A stretch of DNA of 5,966 bases from Candidatus Aminicenantota bacterium (GCA_011048485.1 DSDX01000379.1:1-5966), one strand, 5' to 3'. Positions 1 through 5,966 are shown, counted from the stretch's first letter. Program-made: numbers and translations. Notes: generated from the sequence alone by a model not told the origin.

Positions 1-1409
1 CCCTCGTCGTTTCCAACTTCGGCTGCGGCCCGGACAGTTTCCTGCTCAGCTATGGGCAGGCGATCATGGGGGACAAGCCCCTGCTCGTGCTGGAGATCGA
101 CGAGCATGGCGCCGCGGGTGGTTATGAGACCCGGATCGAGGCCTTCGTCGATGTCGTGCGCGGGCATGCGAGCGGCCGGAGAAAGGCGGGCTCGCGGCGG
201 GCGCTGCCCCGCGAGCCGGCCCCCATCGCATTGAAGGGGAGGACCCTCTGGTTCCCCCAAATGCACCCCGTGGGCAACCGTTTCCTGGTCGCCGCGTTCC
301 GGAGTGAAGGCCAGGACGCCCGGACCTTGCCGCTCGAGGACGAGGGGACGCTTGCCCTCGGCAAGAAATGGACGCGGGGAGCGGAGTGCCTGCCCATGGC
401 CCTGACCCTGGGAGCCTTCCTTGACCGGGTCGATCCGAAAAGCAGGCCCGACGGCGACGATGCCCGCCCGCCGGCCCTTTTCATGCCCACATCGACGGGG
501 CCGTGCCGCTACGGCCAGTACAGGACGCTTGACAGGATGGTCTTCGAGCGCTTGAAGCTCGACGATGTCCCCATTATCTCCCCGGGCGCGCACAACGCCT
601 ATTTCGGATTGCGCGGCAGCCTGAGGCGGCGGGCCTGGGCCGGGATCTGCGGCGGCGATCTCCTCTTCAAGATGCGTTGCCGCGTCCTGCCGTACGAGAC
701 CACAAAGGGCGATACCGAAGAGGTCCTTGAGCGGGTTTCCCGGCGCGGCGAAGACCTTGTCGCCTCGAAGGCCATGCGCTGGCCCGCCTTCCTCGAAGAG
801 GCCATGGGCGAGTTCCTGAGAATCCCCGTCGGGCCCGGGCCGAGGCCCCTGGTCGGGATCGTCGGCGAGATCTATGTCCGCTGCAATCCTTTCGCCAACG
901 GACGGCTCGTCGAGACGATCGAACGGCTGGGCGGCGAGGCCTGGCTGTCACCGGTTTCCGAATGGATCCTCTATACGGCCTGGGTCGAACGCTACCTGGC
1001 CAGGAGAGGCGGGGGCGGGCCCGTCAAGCTGGCCTCCCTGGCCGCGAAGTGGGCCTACCTGACGGGGACGCTGAAGACCATGGAGCGCCGGCTGGGCCCG
1101 CTCCTGGGCGACCGGAGAGAGCCCTCGATGGACGAGATCATGCGGGCGTGCGGCGACACCCTTCCGCCCGAGTTCCAGGGTGAATCCACCGTTACGGTCG
1201 GTCGGGCGGTCCTGTTCGGCGAGCGCGGCGCCGATCTCGTCGTCAATTGCGCGCCCTTCGGCTGCATGCACGGCAACATCACGGCCGCGGTCTTCGAACA
1301 GGAGAGGCCGACGGTCCGGGTCCCGGTCGTCAACATGAGCTACGACGGCACGGGGGACAACGCGCTCCTCAGCGCTTTCATGCACGAGGCCCGGCAGCGG
1401 AAGGCTTGA
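1..1409 (+). CDS. CoA-substrate-specific enzyme activase, DUF2229/HgdB-like C-terminal part (5' partial)
   Basis: The reading frame is open from base 3 to the TGA at 1407-1409 (468 residues seen), and the gene begins outside the window. The fragment opens with the family hallmark NFGCGPDSF (residues 5-13), followed by an LEIDEHGAAGG-ETR segment. A GAECLPMALTLG motif (Cys129), TSTGPCRYGQY (Cys168), an AGICGGDLLFKMRCRVLPYE segment (hallmark GDLL...PYE), EIYVRCNPFANG (Cys294) and a terminal VNCAPFGC (Cys416, Cys421) come next. These match the DUF2229/HgdB-like part of very long (about 1,400-residue) proteins that carry BadF/HgdC-type ATPase activase domains upstream. The family is ATP-driven electron-transfer machinery related to 2-hydroxyacyl-CoA dehydratases and double-cubane-cluster proteins; the retained cysteines fit iron-sulfur ligation. 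The substrate is unknown. It should be cytoplasmic. An internal ATG at position 66 lies inside the conserved domain and is not the true start. The stop overlaps the next gene's start. Confidence 0.9.
   Translation, partial: LVVSNFGCGPDSFLLSYGQAIMGDKPLLVLEIDEHGAAGGYETRIEAFVDVVRGHASGRRKAGSRRALPREPAPIALKGRTLWFPQMHPVGNRFLVAAFRSEGQDARTLPLEDEGTLALGKKWTRGAECLPMALTLGAFLDRVDPKSRPDGDDARPPALFMPTSTGPCRYGQYRTLDRMVFERLKLDDVPIISPGAHNAYFGLRGSLRRRAWAGICGGDLLFKMRCRVLPYETTKGDTEEVLERVSRRGEDLVASKAMRWPAFLEEAMGEFLRIPVGPGPRPLVGIVGEIYVRCNPFANGRLVETIERLGGEAWLSPVSEWILYTAWVERYLARRGGGGPVKLASLAAKWAYLTGTLKTMERRLGPLLGDRREPSMDEIMRACGDTLPPEFQGESTVTVGRAVLFGERGADLVVNCAPFGCMHGNITAAVFEQERPTVRVPVVNMSYDGTGDNALLSAFMHEARQRKA
1399..1404 (+). 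promoter_or_regulatory. Shine-Dalgarno-like site for the first glycosyltransferase
   Basis: The purine run GGAAGG lies four bases before the ATG at 1409, inside the last codons of the activase gene. It supports the 1409 start over the open frame upstream and suggests coupled translation, because the activase stop TGA and the new ATG share a base (TGATG). It is the clearest ribosome binding site in the window. Confidence 0.55.
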
Positions 1410-2551
1410 TGGTCTTCTGCGACATCGCCAGCTTCTTTTCGCCGCGGGGCGGGGGGGTCGCCACCTATCACCGCGCCAAGCAGAACTACTTCGCCCGCCA
1501 TCCGGCCCATCGCTACGTCATGATCGTCCCGGCGCGCCGAGACTCCGTCGAGGCCGCCCCGGGCGGCGCGATCTACCGGCTGCGCGGATTCCGCTTTGAC
1601 GACAATTACCGCCATCTCTGGGATCCGCTCTCTCTCCGAAGGGTCCTGAGAGACATCCGCCCCGACGTCCTGGAGTTCGGCAGCCCCTACCTCGACTATT
1701 GGGCCGCCTCGGCCGCGGCCCGGGGTCTGGGGGCCGTCAGGACGGCCTTCTATCATGCCGACTTCCCGGACACCTACGTGCGGCCGCTCATGCGCCGCAG
1801 CCTGCCTCCCGCGGAGGGCCCGGTCCTGGACCTGCTCTACCGGTACGTGCGCCGGGTCTTCGGGCGGCTGGATGCGACTCTCGCGGCCTCCCGCTTCATT
1901 GCCGGCAAGCTCGGCGCGATCGGACTGAACAATGTCTTCCGACTCCCCTTCGGCGTGGACATGGATGCCTTCCGGCCGTCGAGGCGCGTGGATTCGTTCC
2001 GGGCCGGGCTCGGGGTCGGGCCGAACGACAAACTCCTTCTCTTCGCGGGGAGGTACAGGGCCGACAAGGGAATCGACGTCCTGCTGGCCGCCCTGCCCTC
2101 GGTTCTGGACGATCACGGCGTCCACGTGGCGTTCGCCGGGACGGGCCCGCTCCAAGACCGGGTCAAGGTGTGGGCCGCCCGGAGCGACCGGGTCCACGAC
2201 CTGGGCTTCATCGGCTCGCCGGCGCGGATGGCCCAGGTCTATGCCTCGTCCGACGGCCTCTTGAGCCCCGGCGGGAGCGAGACGTTCGGCTTCGCCGTCT
2301 GCGAGGCGGTCGCAAGCGGATCGCCGGTGGTTTCGGCCGATTCCGGCGGCGGCGCCGAGATGGTCGAACGCCTGCGCTGCGGCCGTCTCTTCAAAGCGGG
2401 CCAGCCGGCCGATCTTGCCCGCGCGGTCTCGGACCTCATCCGCGAGGACTTCGTCGAGCGGATCGCCTCCGCGCGGGATACGCTGCGTGCCGAATTCAAT
2501 TGGGACCGCACCTTCGAGACCTATGTCGACCACCATGGATCGCTCCGTTAG
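1409..2551 (+). CDS. GT4-family glycosyltransferase (SqdX/MgtA-like by appearance)
   Basis: This is a 380-residue retaining GT-B glycosyltransferase, the usual length for GT4. The N-terminal Rossmann half carries a glycine loop (SPRGGGVATY, residues 11-20) and a YHADFPDTY segment around His116. That segment recalls the HTNFP-type motif of SqdX/MgtA-like lipid glycosyltransferases. The C-terminal donor-binding half starts at LLFAGRY (Arg215) with ADKG (Lys220), the usual Arg/Lys pair that holds the nucleotide-sugar phosphates. It then shows AFAGTGPL, a GFIGSPARMAQVYASSDGLL stretch and the EX7E motif at Glu291 and Glu299 (ETFGFAVCE), followed by GSPVVSADSGGGAEMV. No signal peptide or membrane helix is seen, so it is a cytoplasmic or membrane-surface enzyme. 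The frame is open upstream, but the ATG at 1409 has a GGAAGG ribosome site and abuts the previous stop. It is probably co-transcribed with the downstream deacetylase. Donor and acceptor cannot be read from sequence. Confidence 0.93.
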   Translation: MVFCDIASFFSPRGGGVATYHRAKQNYFARHPAHRYVMIVPARRDSVEAAPGGAIYRLRGFRFDDNYRHLWDPLSLRRVLRDIRPDVLEFGSPYLDYWAASAAARGLGAVRTAFYHADFPDTYVRPLMRRSLPPAEGPVLDLLYRYVRRVFGRLDATLAASRFIAGKLGAIGLNNVFRLPFGVDMDAFRPSRRVDSFRAGLGVGPNDKLLLFAGRYRADKGIDVLLAALPSVLDDHGVHVAFAGTGPLQDRVKVWAARSDRVHDLGFIGSPARMAQVYASSDGLLSPGGSETFGFAVCEAVASGSPVVSADSGGGAEMVERLRCGRLFKAGQPADLARAVSDLIREDFVERIASARDTLRAEFNWDRTFETYVDHHGSLR

Positions 2552-3320
2552 AGCCTTAGGACGGGCCCTTCTCGCCGTCCACGACGTGGCCCCGTCGAGC
2601 CTCGCCGCCCTGTCCGAGCTCCTGCCCGAACTGAGGACGGCGGGGGTCTCGGCCGTGAACCTGGCGGTCGTGCCGCGCTTTCATGGAGCCGAGGAATGGA
2701 CCGGCGACGGAGACCTGCGGCGGGCGTTGGCGGCCGCCGGCCCGGGACTGCGGACCGAGATCATGCAACACGGATATACCCATGTCCGGTCCGGCGGGAA
2801 CGAACGCCTCACGGGCGGGCCGGGTCTCCTGTCCCGGCTTCAGAGCTCGGGTGAAGACGAATTCTACCGCTTGCCTCCCATCGAGGCGGAAGAGAGGATA
2901 AGGTCAGGCCGACGCGTCCTTGAAACCGCCTTTGGCCGACGGCCCCGCGTTTTCGTTCCCCCGGCCTGGGCCGGCGGTCCGGCCTTTCGTTGCCTGCTCC
3001 GGCGCCTCGGGTATGCGGCCACGGAAGACCATTTCCGGATCTACGATCTCGCGGCCCGGCGGAAGATCTTCGCGCCGGTGATCGCTTTCGCCACGCGGAG
3101 CCCCCGGCGGGAGCGGCTATCGATGCTATGGGCCCGGCTCGTCCGGGCTGTCGCGAAGCCCGGTCACTGCCTGCGCTTCGTCTTCCATCCCGCCGACCTC
3201 GGTTCGCCCCGGGTCCGGCCGCTCGCCCTCGATCTCCTGGCCGAGGTCGCGCCGTCGCGCGAGTGGGCGCTTTATAGCGACATCCTGGCGCCGGAGAGCC
3301 CCCCCACGGAGCGCTCATAG
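2523..3320 (+). CDS. DUF2334-family polysaccharide/glycan deacetylase (NodB-like fold)
   Basis: The product is 265 residues from the ATG at 2523, or 261 from the alternative ATG at 2535, a typical length for DUF2334. Family marks appear in order (numbering from 2523): LLAVHDVAP (His20-Asp21, the motif-1 catalytic Asp position), EIMQHGYTH (His83 and His87, the HxxxH metal site), a GEDEFYRLPPIEAEERI segment, RVFVPPAW (Pro146 to Trp149) and FVFHPADL (His222, the last catalytic His position). Such enzymes are expected to use a divalent metal to remove N- or O-acetyl groups from sugars. There is no signal peptide, which suggests a cytoplasmic substrate such as a lipid-linked or nucleotide-linked sugar rather than external polysaccharide. 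It overlaps the preceding glycosyltransferase by 17-29 bases, so the two are likely one operon and may act on one product. A weak GAG four bases before 2523 decided the start; 2535 is about equally possible. Its 3' end overlaps the opposite-strand gene. Confidence 0.88.
   Translation: MSTTMDRSVRALGRALLAVHDVAPSSLAALSELLPELRTAGVSAVNLAVVPRFHGAEEWTGDGDLRRALAAAGPGLRTEIMQHGYTHVRSGGNERLTGGPGLLSRLQSSGEDEFYRLPPIEAEERIRSGRRVLETAFGRRPRVFVPPAWAGGPAFRCLLRRLGYAATEDHFRIYDLAARRKIFAPVIAFATRSPRRERLSMLWARLVRAVAKPGHCLRFVFHPADLGSPRVRPLALDLLAEVAPSREWALYSDILAPESPPTERS
3272..3320. other. Tail-to-tail coding overlap of deacetylase and glycosyltransferase genes
   Basis: The last 49 bases of the plus-strand deacetylase gene (stop TAG 3318-3320) and of the minus-strand glycosyltransferase gene (stop TAA, complement of 3272-3274) are the same DNA. 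There is no intergenic space and no hairpin plus T-run, so no intrinsic terminator separates the two convergent units. A run of seven C (3299-3305) sits inside the overlap. Confidence 0.8.
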
Positions 3321-4474
3321 ACCTCCATCAGGCCCCCGTAGATCCGGTCGGGGCAGTGGCGGACGACGACGTCCCGGCGGGCCCCGTGTCGGATCCTCTC
3401 CCTCAAGGCTTCGTCGCGGCGGAGCTCCATGACGCGCTCGGCGAAGAGCTTCTCGTCGGCGTCGGCGACCAGGACGCCCGTCAGCCGGTCGACGATCTGG
3501 GACCGAACGCCGCCGCCGTCGTCGAGGGCCACGACGGGGACGCCGGCGTATTTGGCCTCGCAGACCGCGTTGCCGAAGGTTTCGGAAAGCGACGAGAAAA
3601 GGAACCCGTCCGCCCCGGCCAGGAAATCCGGCACCTGATCGTAGGGGATGAGCCCGGGGAAATGGACGCGGTCGCAGCCGAGCTTGGCCGCGAGGCCGCG
3701 CAGGTCCCCCTCGAGCGGGCCTTCTCCGGCCACGACAAGATGGAGCGACGGGTCCCGCGGCGCGAGCTCGCGGGCGAAGGTCTGGATGAGGAACTCGACA
3801 TTCTTCGTCCGGCAGAGGCGGCTCAGCGTCGCCAGCCGGCCGCCGCGGGGGATGCCCAGCCGGTCCCACACGGTCGAGCGGCCGTTCCGCGCCGCGAAGG
3901 CGGCGGGATCGAGAGGCCTTGTCCAGGTGAAGACCCGGGCCGGATCGATGCGATAGAAGTTCCTCGTCAGCGCGTCCCGCATCCCTTCGCTGAGGACGAA
4001 GGTCCCCTCGATCCGGTTGGAGACCGCGTTCATCATCGGTTTCCCCACCCGGTAAACGAACGTCTTGATCGGGCCTTTGCGGGGGAGGAGGATCGAAGCG
4101 TAGAACGGGAGGTTGGTCGTCAGGACGTTGTACATCGGCGCCCCGGCGCTCCGCTTCATCCGATAGCCGAGGGCGAGAAGGGTGGGATTCATGGTCTCCG
4201 CGTGGACGATGTCGACTCGGCGGGGGCTCAGCCAGAGCCTGACGGCGAGCGGCGGGACGGGGATCCGATATTCTCGGTAGGCGGCCACGGACAGGGAGGG
4301 GACGGTGCTGACGGTGAGGCCGGGGCGGGGCGCGGCCGGTCTCCCGCCGCTGGCCGTGTGGACGAGATGGATCTCGTGGCCGCGTTTGAGGAGCCATTCG
4401 ATGAACTGGGCGGCCTGACGGCTCGCGCCGTTGAGGAGGCCGGGATCGTGGTCGAGGAGGATCGCGAACTTCAT
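3272..4474 (-). CDS. GT4-family glycosyltransferase (diacylglycerol-glycosyltransferase-like)
   Basis: The product is a 400-residue retaining GT-B enzyme. It begins MKFAILLDHDPGLLNGASRQ, with the NGASR acceptor-side loop, then KRGHEIHLVHT and VDIVHAETMNPTLLALGY. In this segment it resembles the processive diacylglycerol glucosyltransferase/UGDG-like branch of GT4, though only loosely. The donor half has LATLSRLCRTKN (Arg219, Lys224), LVVAGEGPLEGDL, HFPGLIPYDQVPDFLAGADGF and the EX7E pair Glu298/Glu306 in SETFGNAVCE, then GVPVVALDDGGG. No membrane helix is visible, so it is probably cytoplasmic and membrane-associated. The ATG at 4474 is chosen because the family alignment begins there and a good promoter lies just upstream. 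A TTG at 4525 would start upstream of that promoter. No clear ribosome site is present, and the leader would be only about 15 bases. It is transcribed away from the exporter gene and converges on the deacetylase gene. Confidence 0.93.
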   Translation of the reverse strand: MKFAILLDHDPGLLNGASRQAAQFIEWLLKRGHEIHLVHTASGGRPAAPRPGLTVSTVPSLSVAAYREYRIPVPPLAVRLWLSPRRVDIVHAETMNPTLLALGYRMKRSAGAPMYNVLTTNLPFYASILLPRKGPIKTFVYRVGKPMMNAVSNRIEGTFVLSEGMRDALTRNFYRIDPARVFTWTRPLDPAAFAARNGRSTVWDRLGIPRGGRLATLSRLCRTKNVEFLIQTFARELAPRDPSLHLVVAGEGPLEGDLRGLAAKLGCDRVHFPGLIPYDQVPDFLAGADGFLFSSLSETFGNAVCEAKYAGVPVVALDDGGGVRSQIVDRLTGVLVADADEKLFAERVMELRRDEALRERIRHGARRDVVVRHCPDRIYGGLMEVYERSVGGLSGARMSL

Positions 4475-4495
4475 CGAACAGGCCGTTTCTTCGCG

Positions 4496-4525
4496 CTTAT
4501 AGCATACGGCCGGAAAGCCGGTCAA
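4496..4525 (-). promoter_or_regulatory. Sigma70-like promoter for the minus-strand glycosyltransferase
   Basis: Read on the minus strand, TTGACC (complement of 4520-4525) and TATAAG (complement of 4496-4501) are separated by 18 bases. Each differs from the TTGACA/TATAAT consensus at one position. Transcription would start near 4489, leaving about 15 bases before the ATG at 4474. The -35 box lies within the palindrome at 4517-4530. Confidence 0.6.
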
Positions 4526-4530
4526 CCGGC
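4517..4530. promoter_or_regulatory. Palindromic operator candidate GCCGGTCAACCGGC
   Basis: GCCGGT and ACCGGC form a perfect 6-bp inverted repeat with a two-base centre. It contains the whole -35 box of the minus-strand promoter and lies about 5 bp from the -35 box of the plus-strand promoter. A dimeric repressor bound here could block the glycosyltransferase promoter and possibly both. Short GC palindromes are common in GC-rich DNA, so the role is tentative. Confidence 0.35.
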
Positions 4531-4535
4531 GCCTG

Positions 4536-4565
4536 TTGAAACGGCCCCTCGAATACCGTTATGAT
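4536..4565 (+). promoter_or_regulatory. Sigma70-like promoter for the RND exporter gene
   Basis: TTGAAA (4536-4541) and TATGAT (4560-4565) are separated by 18 bases. Each matches five of six consensus positions, and the stretch is AT-rich against a GC-rich background. Transcription would start near 4572, giving a leader of about 18 bases before the ATG at 4590. This argues against the longer in-frame TTG start at 4536, which would lie inside the promoter. Confidence 0.65.
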
Positions 4566-4589
4566 GATCCGGATATCGACCGGCCGCGG

Positions 4590-5966
4590 ATGTCCATGCC
4601 CGCCACGTTCAGGCGTTTTTTTGAACCGATCTGCCGCAGTTCGGCCCGGCGCCCCGGCGCCTGGCTCCTGGGCGTCGCCCTGTTCTCCCTCCCCTCCGTC
4701 CTGTCCATGGAGGATATTCGCCTGGACACGAACCTGGTCAGGCTCCTGCCTGTCCGCAGCCCCGCGGCGTCCGAAACGAAGGCCCTCCAGGGCGTCGTCG
4801 GCGACGAGGCGCATTTCACCGTCCTCTTCGAGGGGGACGGCATCGACGCGCTTCTGGGCGCCGTTCGCGAGACGGCCGCCAAGGTCCGCGCCCTGGACGG
4901 CGTGCTCTCCGCGGACTACGAATACCCCCTCGATTTCGTCGAGCGCTTTCGCTACTGGCTCGTGCCCGAATACTACCTGGAGCGGACGCTCGATCATCTG
5001 ATCGGGCTCGAGGCCGAGGTGAGCCCGGTCGGAGCGAACCTTCTGAGCGCGCCGGCGGAGAACGAGGGAAGGAAATCGCGGCAAGAGACGGAGGAGATGA
5101 AGGATCTCCTCGACCGGTACAGCCATCTGACGGAGTACCATCAGAGCCGCGACGGCCGCGTCATGGGGCTGTTCGTCCGGCCCCGGGCGGGGCTGACCTC
5201 CCTCGCGGACCTCCGCCGGCTCTGGCTCGGGATCGAACGCGCGGCCGGCGCCGCGGCCGCCGCCCACGGCGTCTGGGCCGGGGTCGGCGGATCCCAGACG
5301 GAGAATCTCCGCGAGTTCGATGTCATCGTTCGCGACCTCGGCCTTTCCGGGACCGTGGCCTCGGTCCTGATCGTCCTGTTCCTGGCCCTGAGCTTCCGGA
5401 GCCTCCGGATCCTGCCCGTCGTGCTCGTGCCCCTGGCCGTCGGGCTCCTCTGGTCCTTCTCGCTCGTCCCCCCGGTGCTCGCTAGCCTGAACATCATCAC
5501 GTCCTTTCTCGTTCTCGTCCTTTTCGGCATGGGCATCGATTTCGCGATCCATCTCGTCAAGCGGTTCGAGCTCGAGATCGCCCACCGTCCGCCAGCGGAG
5601 GCCCTCCTCGAGACCTACGCCTCGACCGGCGCGTCGGTCTTGATCTCGGGGATGACCACTGGGCTGGCCCTTCTCGTCCTCGCCTTCTCGAACTTCCGCG
5701 GATTCTCCGAATACGGCCTGATCTGCGGCGCGTCGCTCGTCCTCATCCTGTTGGCCATGGTCCTGGTCATGCCGGCCACGCTCGTCCTCGGCCACCGGCT
5801 CGGCCTCGTCAGGCCCCGTCGCCCGGAACGGTCGAAGGCCCGCCTGCCCTCGAGGGCCGCCGCTGCGGCGGTCGGCGCGGCCGTCCTCGCCTCGATCGTC
5901 CTGGCCGCCCTGGGGCTGAGGTTCGATTACGATTTCAACTCGCTCAAACCCGACCCGGCCGGGTCG
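4590..5966 (+). CDS. RND-superfamily (MMPL/HpnN-like) exporter, N-terminal half (3' partial)
   Basis: The frame is open from the ATG at 4590 to the window edge (459 residues, no stop); members of this family are usually about 750-900 residues. The layout fits one RND half plus the start of the second. There is a first membrane helix at about 23-40, then a large extracytoplasmic loop at about 41-250. This loop has the early DTNLVRLLP segment and a charged, probably helical stretch near 145-180. Helices follow at about 254-270, 274-292, 300-322, 345-366 and 376-400. A further hydrophobic helix at about 424-444 opens the second half. The helix-4 motif FGMGIDFAIHL (Asp317) is a hallmark of this group. 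These proteins move lipids, hopanoids or other hydrophobic molecules from the inner membrane, probably using the proton gradient. The substrate is unknown. No ribosome site is visible; the ATG at 4596 is an alternative. The gene is divergent from the glycosyltransferase. Confidence 0.9.
   Translation, partial: MSMPATFRRFFEPICRSSARRPGAWLLGVALFSLPSVLSMEDIRLDTNLVRLLPVRSPAASETKALQGVVGDEAHFTVLFEGDGIDALLGAVRETAAKVRALDGVLSADYEYPLDFVERFRYWLVPEYYLERTLDHLIGLEAEVSPVGANLLSAPAENEGRKSRQETEEMKDLLDRYSHLTEYHQSRDGRVMGLFVRPRAGLTSLADLRRLWLGIERAAGAAAAAHGVWAGVGGSQTENLREFDVIVRDLGLSGTVASVLIVLFLALSFRSLRILPVVLVPLAVGLLWSFSLVPPVLASLNIITSFLVLVLFGMGIDFAIHLVKRFELEIAHRPPAEALLETYASTGASVLISGMTTGLALLVLAFSNFRGFSEYGLICGASLVLILLAMVLVMPATLVLGHRLGLVRPRRPERSKARLPSRAAAAAVGAAVLASIVLAALGLRFDYDFNSLKPDPAGS

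Larger units (their letters stand above)
4477..4546. repeat. Paired inverted repeats in the divergent promoter region
   Basis: GGCCGTTTC (4481-4489) is exactly repeated in inverted form as GAAACGGCC (4538-4546). The adjoining AACAGGC (4477-4483) is also inverted as GCCTGTT (4531-4537), so both elements of the left copy recur on the right in swapped order. Read along each gene's own strand, each promoter carries one GAAACGGCC. It overlaps the -35 region of the exporter promoter and falls at the expected transcription start of the glycosyltransferase promoter. These could be binding sites for one regulator acting on both genes. The repeat is seen directly; the role is inference. Confidence 0.5.

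Noticed and set aside
66..68. ATG as a possible start of the activase gene
   Set aside because: The conserved NFGCGPDSF motif is in frame upstream of it, so the gene is cut by the window edge rather than starting here.
1340..2536. Long minus-strand open frame (398 codons) opposite the first glycosyltransferase
   Set aside because: It mirrors a well-supported GT4 gene, shows low-complexity Arg/Gly/Asp/Glu-rich composition and no family motif. Such antisense frames are routine at high GC.
3271..3330. Intrinsic terminator between the convergent genes
   Set aside because: No GC hairpin followed by a T-run was found on either strand.
4475..4525. Longer N-terminus of the minus-strand glycosyltransferase from a TTG at 4525
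   Set aside because: The extra 17 residues do not look like the family N-terminus and would need transcription from upstream of the recognised promoter.
3356..4564. Plus-strand open frame (402 codons) opposite the second glycosyltransferase
   Set aside because: It has no recognisable domain; the minus strand has the full GT4 motif set. It also covers the minus-strand promoter region.
4503..4589. N-terminal extension of the exporter frame (reads LEYRYDDPDIDRPR before the ATG)
   Set aside because: It is in frame and looks protein-like, but it has no ATG/GTG start. Its only TTG coincides with the -35 box of a good promoter.
4497..5795. Long minus-strand open frame (432 codons) opposite the RND exporter
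   Set aside because: The product is a charged Glu/Asp/Arg/Gln-rich string with no motif, while the plus strand encodes clear membrane helices and GIDFAIH. It is a shadow.

Overview
This is a dense, GC-rich bacterial window, roughly two thirds G+C by eye. It holds five protein-coding genes and almost no spare DNA. No RNA gene, insertion sequence, CRISPR array or integration signature was seen. The first gene is an oxygen-sensitive-type iron-sulfur activase/dehydratase protein typical of anaerobes. The last is an RND/MMPL-type exporter. The window therefore suggests an anaerobic, probably Gram-negative, high-GC bacterium. An Aminicenantes/Acidobacteriota or deltaproteobacterial-type genome would fit, but that is a guess from gene content and composition only.

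Layout. From 1 to 3320 three genes run rightward as a tightly packed, apparently co-transcribed unit. They are the C-terminal third of a large CoA-substrate-specific enzyme activase (DUF2229/HgdB-like), a GT4 glycosyltransferase whose ATG shares a base with the preceding stop (TGATG), and a DUF2334 NodB-like polysaccharide/glycan deacetylase that overlaps the glycosyltransferase. A second GT4 glycosyltransferase lies on the minus strand (3272-4474) and meets the deacetylase gene tail to tail with a 49-bp coding overlap. A 115-bp divergent intergenic region (4475-4589) follows. It carries two back-to-back sigma70-like promoters and unusual inverted repeats. From 4590 to the window edge an RND-superfamily (MMPL/HpnN-like) membrane transporter runs rightward and is cut off after its first half.

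How the genes may work together (inference). Two retaining GT4 enzymes, a NodB/DUF2334 deacetylase and an RND lipid-type exporter side by side resemble a glycolipid pathway: sugar transfer onto a lipid acceptor, N-deacetylation of the sugar, then export. The logic is analogous to, but not homologous with, the hopanoid HpnI (transferase)/HpnK (deacetylase)/HpnN (RND) set. The activase at the left is translationally coupled to the first glycosyltransferase but has no obvious biochemical link to it. No lipid-biosynthesis gene is visible in the window, so the substrate stays open.
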